From: Saccharopolyspora erythraea NRRL 2338
GTDB taxonomy: Bacteria; Actinomycetota; Actinomycetes; Mycobacteriales; Pseudonocardiaceae
Length of the DNA stretch: 64,000 nt
Assembly (NCBI RefSeq): GCF_000062885.1
Contig: NC_009142.1
Location: 5,197,584-5,261,583 of the forward strand
Direction: 5' to 3'
Shown: piece after piece, positions 53,222 to 62,134 of the stretch
Numbering within the stretch: the first letter of the stretch is position 1
Layout: every line of letters begins with the position of its first letter
Position numbers and translations under genes: made by a program
The notes under the pieces: generated by a model
The model's input: only the letters and a program-made list of their open reading frames with translations
Told to the model about the DNA's origin: nothing
Databases searched by the model: none

Positions 53222-54103
53222 TCAGGCTTCGGGGATGTCCCGGCCGAAGGTCTCCAGGGTGACGTCTTCGGGGGCGGGTCCGCCGCGGATGCCGGTGTCG
53301 AGCGCGTCGATCGCCGCGAGCTCGTCGGCGGTGAGGTCGAAGTCGAACACCGCGAAGTTCTCGGCGATGCGTTCGGGGCGGGTGGACTTCGGGATGACGG
53401 AGCGGCCCTGCTGCAGTCCCCACCGCAGCATCACCTGGGCCGGCGTCCTGCCGTGCGCCTCGGCGATGCGCGCGATGGCCGGGTCCTCCAGCGTGCTGGT
53501 GTGCCCGCTGTCGCGGTAGAAGGTGATGCCGCCGATCGGGGACCACGCCTGCGACACGATCCCGTGCTCCGCGTCGGCCGCGAGCACGTCGGACTGGCGG
53601 AAGTACGGGTGCACCTCGATCTGGTTGACCGCGGGAACGACCGACGCCGTCTTCAGCAGTCGGTCCAGGTGGTCGCGCATGAAGTTGCTGACGCCGATCG
53701 CGCGCACGCGCCCGTCGGCGCGCAACGCCTCAAGCGCGCGGTAGGCGTCGAGGGTCAGGTCGAACCGCGACGGCAGCGCCTGGTGCAGGATCAGCAGGTC
53801 GATCTGCTCGACGCCGAGCTTGCCCGCGCTCTTGTCGAAGGCGTGCAGGGTCTCGTCGTAGCCGTAGTCGCTGATCCAGACCTTGGTCTCGATGAAGACT
53901 TCCGAGCGGTCGAGGCCGGAGCGGCGCACGCCCTCGCCGACCTCGCGCTCGTTGCCGTAGGCGGCAGCGGTGTCGATGTGGCGGTACCCGGTGTGCAGCG
54001 CGGTCTCGACCGCCGCGACCGTCTCCTCGGGCGCGGTCTGGAACACGCCGAATCCCAGCGCCGGCATCTCGACGCCGTTGTTCAAGGTCAGGCTCGTGGT
54101 CAT
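53222..54103 (-). CDS. Aldo/keto reductase
   Basis: The product is 293 residues. The catalytic residues are D and Y in HIDTAAAYGNE, K in IETKVWISDY, and H in LLILHQALP. The cofactor loop VIPKSTRPERIAENFAVF marks an NADPH-dependent AKR5-like reductase. It shares the starting pattern (NNGVEMPALGFGVFQ) with the other aldo/keto reductase in the window but is not its close duplicate. It is divergent from a zinc alcohol dehydrogenase across 230 bp and is probably regulated by the XRE protein. Confidence 0.92.
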   Translation of the reverse strand: MTTSLTLNNGVEMPALGFGVFQTAPEETVAAVETALHTGYRHIDTAAAYGNEREVGEGVRRSGLDRSEVFIETKVWISDYGYDETLHAFDKSAGKLGVEQIDLLILHQALPSRFDLTLDAYRALEALRADGRVRAIGVSNFMRDHLDRLLKTASVVPAVNQIEVHPYFRQSDVLAADAEHGIVSQAWSPIGGITFYRDSGHTSTLEDPAIARIAEAHGRTPAQVMLRWGLQQGRSVIPKSTRPERIAENFAVFDFDLTADELAAIDALDTGIRGGPAPEDVTLETFGRDIPEA

Positions 54104-54133
54104 GCTTCCACGCTAGGAACGGCTCGGCGCACG

Positions 54134-54153
54134 AGGGAGGGTCTGCCATTACC
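54134..54153 (-). promoter_or_regulatory. Putative XRE-regulator site, copy 2 (aldo/keto reductase promoter)
   Basis: AGGGAGGGTCTGCCATTACC on the plus strand, 30 bp before the reductase start codon. TGCCA-N5-TGGCA, an inverted repeat, overlaps its end. Confidence 0.6.
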
Positions 54154-54333
54154 TGGCACGACAGTCCCTCCCGCGCGGCCGGGACCCCGTGTTGGCTGGG
54201 AGGTGTCGGCAGCCGGGACCTCTGCGGCAGTGCCCGTCGACGAGCGCACCGGCGAACCGCAGCCGACCCAGCAGACCCAGGAGAACCGCGGAACACGCGG
54301 TCTCTGAGTTCCAAGATCGAGAAGCGAGTTCTG

Positions 54334-55371
54334 ATGCGAGCGACTTTGCTCTACGGGGCCGGCGACGTGCGCGTGGAGGACGTGCCGGACCCGAAGCTGA
54401 AGCTGCCGACCGACGCGATCGTGCGCGTGCTGCGCGCGTGCATCTGCGGCAGCGACCTGTGGCCCTACGCCTCGAAGCCGAGCTCGGACCACGGCGACCG
54501 GATCGGGCACGAGTTCCTCGGCGTCGTGGAGGAGACCGGCTCGGAGGTGTCCGGACTCGCTCCCGGTGATGTCGTGGTGGCGCCGTTCCTGTGGTCGGAC
54601 AACACCTGCGACTTCTGCACCGAAGGGCTGCAGCCCTCGTGCCGGCACGGCGGCAGGTGGGGTGCCGGCGACGTCGACGGCGGCCAGGGCGAGGCCGTGC
54701 GGGTGCCGCAGGCGGCCGGGACGCTGGTGAAGCTCCCGGTGGGCGAGGACACGGCGCTGCTGCCGTCGCTGCTGACGCTGTCGGACGTGTTCCCGACCGG
54801 CCACCACTGCGCGGTGACCGCGGGGGTGGACGAGCGCACGAGCGTGACCGTGATCGGCGACGGCGCCGTGGGCCTGTCGGCCGTGCTGGCGGCCAGGCGC
54901 CTCGGCGCGGAGCGGATCATCCTCATGGGCCGCCACACCAGCCGCACCGACCTCGGCCGCGAGTTCGGCGCCACCGAGGTGGTCGCCGAGCGCGGCGAGG
55001 AAGGCGTCGCGAAGGTCCGGGACCTCAGCGGCGGCGACGGCACGCACCGGGTGCTGGAATGCGTCGGCACCAAGCCCGCGCTGGAGACCGCGTTCGGTGT
55101 CGCCCGCGAGGGCGGCGTGATCAGCCGGGTCGGGGTGCCTCAGTACGAGGAGGGCCCGATGGGGTTCGAGACGATGTTCTTCCGCAACATCACCCTCACC
55201 GGCGGGGTCGCCCCCGCCCGCGCCTACATCGACGAGCTGCTGCCGGACGTGCTCGACGGGAAGATCGAGCCGGGCAAGGTGTTCGACCGCACCGTCGGGC
55301 TCGACGAGGTCCCGGACGGCTACCGCGCCATGGCCGACCGCGAGGCGCTGAAGGTGATGGTGCGTCCCTGA
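54334..55371 (+). CDS. Zinc-dependent alcohol dehydrogenase (MDR family)
   Basis: The product is 345 residues. Catalytic-zinc ligands lie in RACICGSDLW and IGHEFLGVVEE. Structural-zinc cysteines are in DNTCDFCTEGLQPSC. The NAD(P)-binding Rossmann motif is VIGDGAVGLSAVLAA. It probably oxidises a secondary alcohol or reduces an aldehyde. It is divergent from the aldo/keto reductase and 89 bp upstream of a cupin gene in the same direction, which suggests a shared redox or detoxification function. Confidence 0.92.
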   Translation: MRATLLYGAGDVRVEDVPDPKLKLPTDAIVRVLRACICGSDLWPYASKPSSDHGDRIGHEFLGVVEETGSEVSGLAPGDVVVAPFLWSDNTCDFCTEGLQPSCRHGGRWGAGDVDGGQGEAVRVPQAAGTLVKLPVGEDTALLPSLLTLSDVFPTGHHCAVTAGVDERTSVTVIGDGAVGLSAVLAARRLGAERIILMGRHTSRTDLGREFGATEVVAERGEEGVAKVRDLSGGDGTHRVLECVGTKPALETAFGVAREGGVISRVGVPQYEEGPMGFETMFFRNITLTGGVAPARAYIDELLPDVLDGKIEPGKVFDRTVGLDEVPDGYRAMADREALKVMVRP

Positions 55372-55460
55372 GCCGCATGCGGTGCGCGCGTGGGGCGCGC
55401 GCACCGATTCGTCAGCGACACCGCGACTTCCGCGCTGAATCCGCACTGGAGGAACAGGCA

Positions 55461-55859
55461 ATGGAACTGCTACCGAAGCAACCGTCGACCAAGGGACCGG
55501 CGGAGCTGTTCACCGGCGACGTGTACTTCGACGTCATCGCCAAGGGCGAGGCGCCGTCGCGCATGCGCGTCAACGTCGTCCGGTTCGCGCCGTGCGCTCG
55601 TACGGCCTGGCACACCCACGCAGTCGGCCAGACGCTGCACGTGACCGAAGGCGTCGGGCTGGTGCAGTCGCGCGGCGGGGAGATCGTGGAGATGCGCCCG
55701 GGCGACACCGTGTACACACCGCCCGGTGAGTGGCACTGGCACGGCGCGGCCCCCGGCCACTTCATGACCCACCTCGCGATGTGGGAAGCGCCCGGCGACG
55801 ACCGCCCCGAAACCGACTGGGGCGAGCACGTCAGCGACGACGCGTACGGCGCGCGGTAA
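55461..55859 (+). CDS. Small cupin-domain protein
   Basis: The product is 132 residues forming one cupin barrel. Motif 1 is WHTHAVGQTLHVTEGVGLV (two His plus a Gln where Glu is usual) and motif 2 is RPGDTVYTPPGEWHWHGA with another His. It may bind a metal and act as an isomerase, dioxygenase or carboxymuconolactone-type accessory enzyme. TGGAGGAAC precedes ATG 55461. It lies behind the alcohol dehydrogenase and ahead of a terminator. Confidence 0.88.
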   Translation: MELLPKQPSTKGPAELFTGDVYFDVIAKGEAPSRMRVNVVRFAPCARTAWHTHAVGQTLHVTEGVGLVQSRGGEIVEMRPGDTVYTPPGEWHWHGAAPGHFMTHLAMWEAPGDDRPETDWGEHVSDDAYGAR

Positions 55860-55864
55860 GGAAA

Positions 55865-55909
55865 AACGCGATCACGTGGCCCCCAGCCGGGCAACCGCGT
55901 GATCGCGTT
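55865..55909 (+). terminator. Hairpin terminator after the cupin gene
   Basis: A perfect 12-bp stem, AACGCGATCACG and its complement, around a 21-nt loop that can pair internally. It begins 5 bp after the cupin stop. Confidence 0.75.
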
Positions 55910-56107
55910 CCTGCCCGCATCCGCGTCGTGGGTGTATCGTCGAGTCGAATCCGCACGAGACGCTGGGCTCTGTTTTACAAGAGCGAAGCGGCTTGCGGTG
56001 TGGGACTCAGCTGGACCACCCCGCGGGTTCTCAGCCGTCTTCTCGCGAGGACGGTTTCGACGCCGCGTACAGACATACGTCAGTCGGAGATGCATCCGGA
56101 ACCCGGC

Positions 56108-56920
56108 CTAGCGCTTTCGCGCCACGCCGGCGAGGAGACGTCCCGCACCGGCGTCCTGGTCGACGTCGATGCCCTGGTGCGCGAGCCACGACGAGACCGG
56201 TGCGAGGCCGGGCTCCTCGACGTCGAGGTCGCCGAAGAACCCGGCGATCTCCTCCCTGGTGCGGGGGAACACGTTGTTCTGGGTCCGGCGCATCAGCTCG
56301 ACGATCTCCTCCGTCGCGCGATCTGTGAACAGATGCGTCATCGCCAGGACGCTGCCGGGCGCGAGAACGTCGCGGTACCGGGCCATCACCCGCGCCGGAT
56401 CGCTCTCCTCGGCGACGTAGTGGAACAGGGTGACGGCCAGGAGTCCGAGGGGCTGCGACAGGTCCAGCATCTCCCGCGTGCGTTCGTCCCCGAGCACGGC
56501 ATCGACGTCGCAGGCGTCGGACTGCACCATGGTCGCGTTCTCGGTGTCCTTCAACAGGATTTCGGTGTGCGCCACGGCGACGGCCTCGTTGTCGACGTAG
56601 AGCACGCGGCTCTCGGGATGGTGCCGGTGCGCGATCTCGTGGACGTTGCCCACGGTGGGGATTCCGGAACCGAGGTCCAGGAACTGCCGGATGCCCGCTT
56701 CCAGCATCATCTCCACGGCGACGCGGAGGAAGTTCCGGTTGAGCATCGCCATGTGGCGGGTGTAGGGGTGCTGGGCGAGCAGCTGCTGCCCGAACCGGCG
56801 GTCCGCCTCGAAGTTGTGCGATCCACCGAGCAGCCAGTCGTAGATCCGCGCCGCGCTCGGCACGGACCCGTCGACTCCCGATGGAACTCGCACGCCGTCC
56901 TGCGTCGGCATCGGCCGCAT
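56108..56920 (-). CDS. SAM-dependent methyltransferase of the DUF574/Methyltransf_19 family
   Basis: The product is 270 residues. SAARIYDWLLGGSHNFEADR is the family's N-terminal signature, followed by RQFLDLGSGIPTVGNVHEIA (SAM motif I), RVLYVDNEAVAVAH (acidic loop) and LFHYVAEESDPARVMARYRD. These proteins are very numerous in actinomycetes and their substrates are unknown. GGAAGGGGCG precedes ATG 56920. It has no obvious partner. The nearest genes are the cupin, convergent to it, and a LysR regulator. Confidence 0.9.
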   Translation of the reverse strand: MRPMPTQDGVRVPSGVDGSVPSAARIYDWLLGGSHNFEADRRFGQQLLAQHPYTRHMAMLNRNFLRVAVEMMLEAGIRQFLDLGSGIPTVGNVHEIAHRHHPESRVLYVDNEAVAVAHTEILLKDTENATMVQSDACDVDAVLGDERTREMLDLSQPLGLLAVTLFHYVAEESDPARVMARYRDVLAPGSVLAMTHLFTDRATEEIVELMRRTQNNVFPRTREEIAGFFGDLDVEEPGLAPVSSWLAHQGIDVDQDAGAGRLLAGVARKR

Positions 56921-57121
56921 CGCCCCTTCCGTGCGCGACTTCGCTGCGCGGCGCGCGCCATCGGAGCAAGCGCTGCGTCACCTTGCCGGGCAGAGTAGTG
57001 CACACGTCCGGCATGATCACTAGTCTTCTCCGGTGTTCTCGGGCTTCCGTTCGGCCGAAGACGCAACCGCCGTCATGGTGACGCCCGGAACTCCTTCGGG
57101 CGGATTCCTGCGGAACTCGTC

Positions 57122-58084
57122 CTACCCGGGGCTTTGTCCGATGACGCACGGATTTGTCTCGGTTTGACCGGACGGCCCCAGCTCCAACGACATGGCGGCG
57201 TCCAGGACCGCACGGAGGAACGCCGACTCGGACGGTCGGCGGCGGGTGGCGTCGCGGCGCAGCAGGATGACGCGGCGCGCGATCGGCTGCCGGAGCCGGT
57301 GGATCTCGACGCCTTGCGGACGGAGCGCGAGGCCGAGGTCGGCGACCAGCGTGATTCCGAGCTCTCCCGCGACCATGGCCATGGCGGTCGCCTGCTCGTC
57401 GACCTGGTGCGCGATGCGCGGTTCGAACCCGGCGCGGCGGCACACCGCCAGCAGAGCGCGCCCGAAGTCGGTGTCCCGGCCCGATGCGACCCACGAGCGC
57501 TCGGCCAGATCGGCCAGCTCGACCGGGGAGCCGTACTGGAACATCCCGGCGGGAGCGACGAGGTGCAGTTGCTCGACCGCCACGACGGTGGCCTCCAGTT
57601 TCAGCTCCCACGACGTGGAGGCGTCGGGCGGGTAGTCGAGGACGAACGACATGTCCAGATCGCCGTCGCGAACAGCGGTCAACGCGGCTTCCGGGCTCAC
57701 TTCCCGCGTCCGCACGGCGAGTCCGGGATGCCGCCGGGACAGGATGGCCAGCGCCGGTGGCACCAGCGACGCCGCGACCGTGGCCAGCACACCGACGGTC
57801 AGGGTGCCGGTGACCACGTCGTGCTGCTGCTCGAGCGCGATCCGGGCGCGTTCCTCGGCGGCCAGGATCTGTTCGGCGTGCATCGCCAGCGTCCGCCCGG
57901 TGTCGGTGAGCTGACGGCGCCGCCCGACCGGCTCCAGGAGGACGTGGCCGACCTCCCGTTCGAGCTCGGCGAGCTGCTGGGAAACCGCGGACGGCGTGTA
58001 GTGCAGCGCCCGCGCGGTCGCGGTGACCGTTCCGCGCCGGGCGAACTCGTGCAGGATCCGCAACCGCCGCAAGGACAGTTCCAT
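57122..58084 (-). CDS. LysR-family transcriptional regulator
   Basis: The product is 320 residues. The HTH is LRRLRILHEFARRGTVTATA with ALHYTPSAVSQQLAELEREV, and the substrate-binding domain includes GTLTVGVLATVAASLVPPAL and MAMVAGELGITLVADLGLAL. The frame is intact, unlike the two other LysR genes in the window. It is divergent from the M24-MHS-oxidoreductase operon across 141 bp, and so is probably its regulator. A CTT-N14-AAG repeat near 58097-58116 could be part of its site. Confidence 0.92.
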   Translation of the reverse strand: MELSLRRLRILHEFARRGTVTATARALHYTPSAVSQQLAELEREVGHVLLEPVGRRRQLTDTGRTLAMHAEQILAAEERARIALEQQHDVVTGTLTVGVLATVAASLVPPALAILSRRHPGLAVRTREVSPEAALTAVRDGDLDMSFVLDYPPDASTSWELKLEATVVAVEQLHLVAPAGMFQYGSPVELADLAERSWVASGRDTDFGRALLAVCRRAGFEPRIAHQVDEQATAMAMVAGELGITLVADLGLALRPQGVEIHRLRQPIARRVILLRRDATRRRPSESAFLRAVLDAAMSLELGPSGQTETNPCVIGQSPG

Positions 58085-58225
58085 GAAGGAACGCTAAAAC
58101 TTCCAGCGCAGATTTCAAGAATGGACGTGAAGCGAAGACGCGCGCAGACTTCCCCGTACCGCACGCGCCGCGGAACCCGCGTTCCGGCGCGACTCCTGCC
58201 ACCGCCAGCGATCAGGGAGATGCTC

Positions 58226-59488
58226 GTGGGTGAACAGCAGCGAACGGTATCCCCGCCGACGGTCACGGGACTGGACCGCGGCGCCGCGCCGAAGTGGCTG
58301 ACCTCGGCCGCGATGGACAGCGTCGCCACTGCGGAGCCACGGCCTTTCACCGATGCCGAGTACGAAGCGCGCCTGGACCGCATCCGGCGGCGGATGTCAC
58401 GGCTCGGGCTGGACGTGCTGATGGTCTTCCGCCCTTCGAGCATCGAGTACGTCTGCGGTTACCACACCGCGGAAACAGCACCGCAGCCGTTGGTGGTGAC
58501 CGACACAGCCACGACGCTCTACGTGCCCGACCTGGAAGTCGGGCGAGCCCTGGCCAGCGCCCGGGTCGACCACCTCCGCTACTGCGCGTACTCCGACGCG
58601 TTGCAGGGATTGCGCATGTTCCTCGACGACGCGGTGGGAGGCCTGCCCCGCACCGAAAGGGTGGGCATCGAGACGGCGCACACCTCCACGCCTCCGCGTG
58701 CGGTGGAGGCGCTGGCCGGGTGCGAGGTGACCGTCGTCGATGCCGACCACCTCGTCGAGCGGGAGCGGCTTGTGCTTTCGCCCGCCGAGATCCGCTGCGT
58801 GGAGCAGGCCGCCGTGGCGACCCGCACGGGCGAGCGCGCCGCCGTCGTGGCGGCTTGCGAGTCCGGTGCGACGGATTCCTCGGTCGCCGCCGCGATCGCG
58901 GCGGCCCTGATCGAGAACGCCAACTCGGTCTCCGCGTGGGGCCCGGTCGTGGTCACCGGCGCCCGGGCGGGCATCCCGCACTCGAGCTGGCGCGGGCAGC
59001 CGTTGAGCACCGGGCCGACCTTCCTGGAGTTCGCCGGAACGCACCACCGCTACCACGCACCCGTGATGCGCACCGTGCTGCGGGGCCGGCCGGATGCCGT
59101 GGACCGGGTGCTGGCCGAACTGTCGCGGAACGCGGTCGCGGCGGTGCTCGCCCACGCCAAGCCGGGCGTGCCGTGCTCCCAGGTCGCCGCGCACGCGAGC
59201 GAGTCGCTCGGGCCGCTGCCCGAAGACGTGGTGTTCCACCACCTGTTCGGCTATCCCGTGGGACTGGCGCACAAGCCGCACTGGATGGACGGGGTGCCCT
59301 TCCACATCACCGGCGACAACCACGAGCCGCTGCAAGAAGGAATGGTGTTCCACATACCCGGTTCGTTCCGCTCGTTCGGGCGGCGGTGCGTGGGGTTGAG
59401 CCAGACCTTCGTGGTCGAACGCGACGGGGCGCGGGTTCTGACGCACGGCCCCGCCGACATCGTCGAACTCGGGGAGCACACGTCATGA
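58226..59488 (+). CDS. M24-family creatinase/ectoine-hydrolase-like protein without metal ligands
   Basis: The product is 420 residues. The N-terminal creatinase-type domain (EARLDRIRRRMSRLGLDVLM, YVCGYHTAETAPQP) precedes a pita-bread fold with THHRYHAPVMRTVL, HLFGYPVGLAHKPHWMDG and LQEGMVFHIPGSF. Where metallo-aminopeptidases have two aspartates (DiG...DitRT), this reads LEFAG...HAPVMRT, so the dimetal site is lost as in creatinase and DoeA-type hydrolases. It probably cleaves a C-N bond in a small compound such as an ectoine- or creatine-like molecule. GTG 58226 was chosen because AGGGAGA lies at proper spacing; ATG 58220 is too close. It overlaps the next gene by 4 bp. Confidence 0.8.
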   Translation: MGEQQRTVSPPTVTGLDRGAAPKWLTSAAMDSVATAEPRPFTDAEYEARLDRIRRRMSRLGLDVLMVFRPSSIEYVCGYHTAETAPQPLVVTDTATTLYVPDLEVGRALASARVDHLRYCAYSDALQGLRMFLDDAVGGLPRTERVGIETAHTSTPPRAVEALAGCEVTVVDADHLVERERLVLSPAEIRCVEQAAVATRTGERAAVVAACESGATDSSVAAAIAAALIENANSVSAWGPVVVTGARAGIPHSSWRGQPLSTGPTFLEFAGTHHRYHAPVMRTVLRGRPDAVDRVLAELSRNAVAAVLAHAKPGVPCSQVAAHASESLGPLPEDVVFHHLFGYPVGLAHKPHWMDGVPFHITGDNHEPLQEGMVFHIPGSFRSFGRRCVGLSQTFVVERDGARVLTHGPADIVELGEHTS

Positions 59489-60813
59489 ACACACCCGTCG
59501 ACCCCGCCGCCGCGGTGGACCCGGCGCTGCGCCGGCGTGCCGTCACAGCCGCGATGATCGGCAACGCCACCGAGTGGTACGACTACGCGACCTACGGCTA
59601 CCTGGCAGCCGTCCTCGGCGCGGTGTTCTTCCCACCGGGCGATCCGACGCTGGCGCTGCTGGCTTCGTTCGCGACCTTCGCGGTGGCGTTCCTGATCCGC
59701 CCGCTCGGGGCGTTCCTGCTCGGTCCGCTCAACGACCGCATCGGCAGGAAGCGCACCCTGTCGATCACCATCCTCACCATGGCCCTCGCGACCTTCGCGA
59801 TCGGCCTGCTGCCCGGGTACGGCACCATCGGCGCGTTCGCGCCGATCGCGCTGATCCTGGCCCGGCTCGTGCAGGGGTTCGCGGTCGGCGGCGAGTACGG
59901 CGGTGCCGCCACCTTCGTCGTCGAGTACGCACCCGACGCCCGCCGCGGTCTGTGGGCGAGCTGGCTGGAGTTCGGGGCGATCGGCGGCTTCCTGCTCGCC
60001 TCTGGCATCACCACCTACCTCACCTACGCCCTGCCCGAGGCGGACCTGCACTCCTGGGGCTGGCGCATCCCGTTCCTCGTCGCACTCCCGCTGGGCACCA
60101 TCGGCCTGTACCTGCGGTTGCGGCTCACCGACACCCCCGCCTTCAACGCACTCGCCGAGCAGGCGGCGGAATCCCAGGCCCCGGTGCGGGAGGCGTTCAC
60201 CCGGCACCGCACCCGCGTGCTCATCTGCGGCGGCATCGTCATCTACTCCAGCATCGGCACCTACGTCCTGCTCACCTACATGCCCACCTACCTCGAGCAG
60301 AACCTGGGCATGTCCGCGGCGGCCGCGCAGGCGCAGACCTTCGTCGTCGGTGCCGTGCTGACCGCGTGCATCCCCGTCGCCGGAGCGCTGTCGGACCGGC
60401 TCGGCCGCCGGACCATGCTCGCCGCCGCGGCCATCGGCTACCCCGTGCTCGCCCTGCCCGCGTTCTGGCTGATCGGTCACGCCACGTGGGGCCACACCCT
60501 GGCCGGACTGCTGATGCTGACGCTGTGCCACATCCCCGTGCTCGGCACCACGACCGCGACCCTGCCCGCGCTGTTCCCCGCACGGGTCCGCGGCACCGGC
60601 GTCGCCGTCGGCTACAACCTGTCGTTCGCGGTGTTCGGCGGGACGGCACCGCTGCTCATGACCATCCTGGTCAACGCCACCGGAAACCTGTACATGCCCG
60701 CGTTCTACCTCGCCCTCGTCTCGCTGGTGGCGCTGGTGCCGATCCTGGCGAGCCCGGAAACCGCGCGAAAGCCGCTGAACCCGTCACCTGCGGCAACACC
60801 CAGTCGGGCCTGA
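59485..60813 (+). CDS. MHS-family MFS transporter (ProP/ShiA-like)
   Basis: The product is 442 residues with 12 membrane helices. The MHS signatures NATEWYDYATYGYLA in TM1, GAFLLGPLNDRIGRKRTL after TM2 and ARLVQGFAVGGEYGGAAT in TM4 are clear. Members import proline, betaine, ectoine, shikimate or citrate with protons. It is translationally coupled to the M24-like gene (ATGA) and followed by an FAD amino-acid oxidoreductase. It probably brings in the substrate of those enzymes. Confidence 0.92.
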   Translation: MNTPVDPAAAVDPALRRRAVTAAMIGNATEWYDYATYGYLAAVLGAVFFPPGDPTLALLASFATFAVAFLIRPLGAFLLGPLNDRIGRKRTLSITILTMALATFAIGLLPGYGTIGAFAPIALILARLVQGFAVGGEYGGAATFVVEYAPDARRGLWASWLEFGAIGGFLLASGITTYLTYALPEADLHSWGWRIPFLVALPLGTIGLYLRLRLTDTPAFNALAEQAAESQAPVREAFTRHRTRVLICGGIVIYSSIGTYVLLTYMPTYLEQNLGMSAAAAQAQTFVVGAVLTACIPVAGALSDRLGRRTMLAAAAIGYPVLALPAFWLIGHATWGHTLAGLLMLTLCHIPVLGTTTATLPALFPARVRGTGVAVGYNLSFAVFGGTAPLLMTILVNATGNLYMPAFYLALVSLVALVPILASPETARKPLNPSPAATPSRA

Positions 60814-60850
60814 CCGCGCAGAACCTGTCGTGAGCGAAGGAGGAGCCCGC

Positions 60851-62104
60851 GTGCCACCCACCCGTCCCGAACACGTCGCGATCGTCGGAGCAGGCATGGC
60901 CGGGCTGGCCGCTGCCTGGTTCCTCCAGCAGCGGGGCGTCGGCGTCACGGTCGTCGATCGCACCGGAGTCGCCGCCGGTGCCTCGTGGGGCAACGCGGGC
61001 ATGCTCAACCCGGCGTTCACCGTGCCCCTGCCCGAACCCGGAACCCTGCGCTACGGCCTGTCCGCGGCGCTGCGGCCTCGCACACCACTGGCCGTGACGC
61101 CGACCGCCGACCGCCGGTTGTGGCTCTTCCTCGCCCAGTTCGCCGCGCACTGCACACCGTCGCGGTGGCGCCGGGCCATGGCGGTGTTCACCCAGCTCAA
61201 CCGGGTCAGTCTGCAGGCCTACGACGAACTCGCCGCCGGCGGCGTCACCGCGCCCACCCAGCAGGGCAAGCCGCTGCTGGCCGCCTGCGCCGACGTCCAC
61301 GGCCGCGACCACCTGACCCGCGAGCTCGACACGGTCCGCGACCACGGCGGCGAGGCCCGTTACGACCTCGTCGACGGCGACGAACTCCGTGCCCTGGAAC
61401 CGATGCTGAGCAGCCGCGTGGTCACCGGTGTGCGCGTGCACGACCAGCGCTTCATCAACCCGCCCGACTACATGCAGGCCCTCGCCCGGGCCGTCCGCGC
61501 GCGGGGCGGGGAAATAGTCGAAGGCTTCGACGTAACCGACATCGCGGACCTGGGTGCGTCCGGGGTCCGGCTGGTTTCCACAACCGGTGCGGACCGGCGC
61601 GCCGACGCCGTCGTCCTCGCCGGCGGAGCCTGGCTCACCGGGCTCGCCCGGCGGTTCGGCGTGCGCCTCATCGTCCAGGCCGCACGGGGCTACAGCTTCA
61701 GCGTCCGACCCGACACCATGCCCACCCACCCGGTCTACCTGCCCGCGCAACGGGTGGCCTGCACACCGCTGGGCGACCGGTTCCGGGTGACCGGGATGAT
61801 GGAGTTCCGCCACGCCGACGCTCCGCTCGATCCACGCCGGATCCGGACGATCATCGACTCCGCGCGTCCCATGTTCACCGGAGTCGACTGGCAGGCCCGC
61901 CGCGAGGAGTGGGTCGGTGCACGGCCGTGCACCGCCGACGGCCTCCCCCTCGTCGGCCCCACCGCATCGCCCCGCGTGCACGTCGCCGGCGGGCACGGCA
62001 TGTGGGGCATGGTCCTCGGCCCGCTGACCGGGCAGCTCCTCGCGGACTCCATCACGGGACGACCGGGTCCCGCGTGGCTGCGGCAACTGGACCCCCGCCG
62101 GTGA
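60851..62104 (+). CDS. FAD-dependent amino-acid oxidoreductase (DadA/DAO family)
   Basis: The product is 417 residues. HVAIVGAGMAGLAAAWFLQQ is the N-terminal FAD motif. GASWGNAGMLNPAFTVPLPE and the C-terminal RPCTADGLPLVGPTASPRVH and HGMWGMVLGPLTGQLLAD match D-amino-acid dehydrogenase or sarcosine-oxidase-like enzymes. AAGGAGGAG sits before GTG 60851, which I prefer to the GTG at 60830. As third gene of the operon it would oxidise an N-methyl or D-amino acid released by the M24-like hydrolase. This is inference. Confidence 0.9.
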   Translation: MPPTRPEHVAIVGAGMAGLAAAWFLQQRGVGVTVVDRTGVAAGASWGNAGMLNPAFTVPLPEPGTLRYGLSAALRPRTPLAVTPTADRRLWLFLAQFAAHCTPSRWRRAMAVFTQLNRVSLQAYDELAAGGVTAPTQQGKPLLAACADVHGRDHLTRELDTVRDHGGEARYDLVDGDELRALEPMLSSRVVTGVRVHDQRFINPPDYMQALARAVRARGGEIVEGFDVTDIADLGASGVRLVSTTGADRRADAVVLAGGAWLTGLARRFGVRLIVQAARGYSFSVRPDTMPTHPVYLPAQRVACTPLGDRFRVTGMMEFRHADAPLDPRRIRTIIDSARPMFTGVDWQARREEWVGARPCTADGLPLVGPTASPRVHVAGGHGMWGMVLGPLTGQLLADSITGRPGPAWLRQLDPRR

Positions 62105-62134
62105 ACGCTTCCACACGCGACACGGGTCAGTGGC

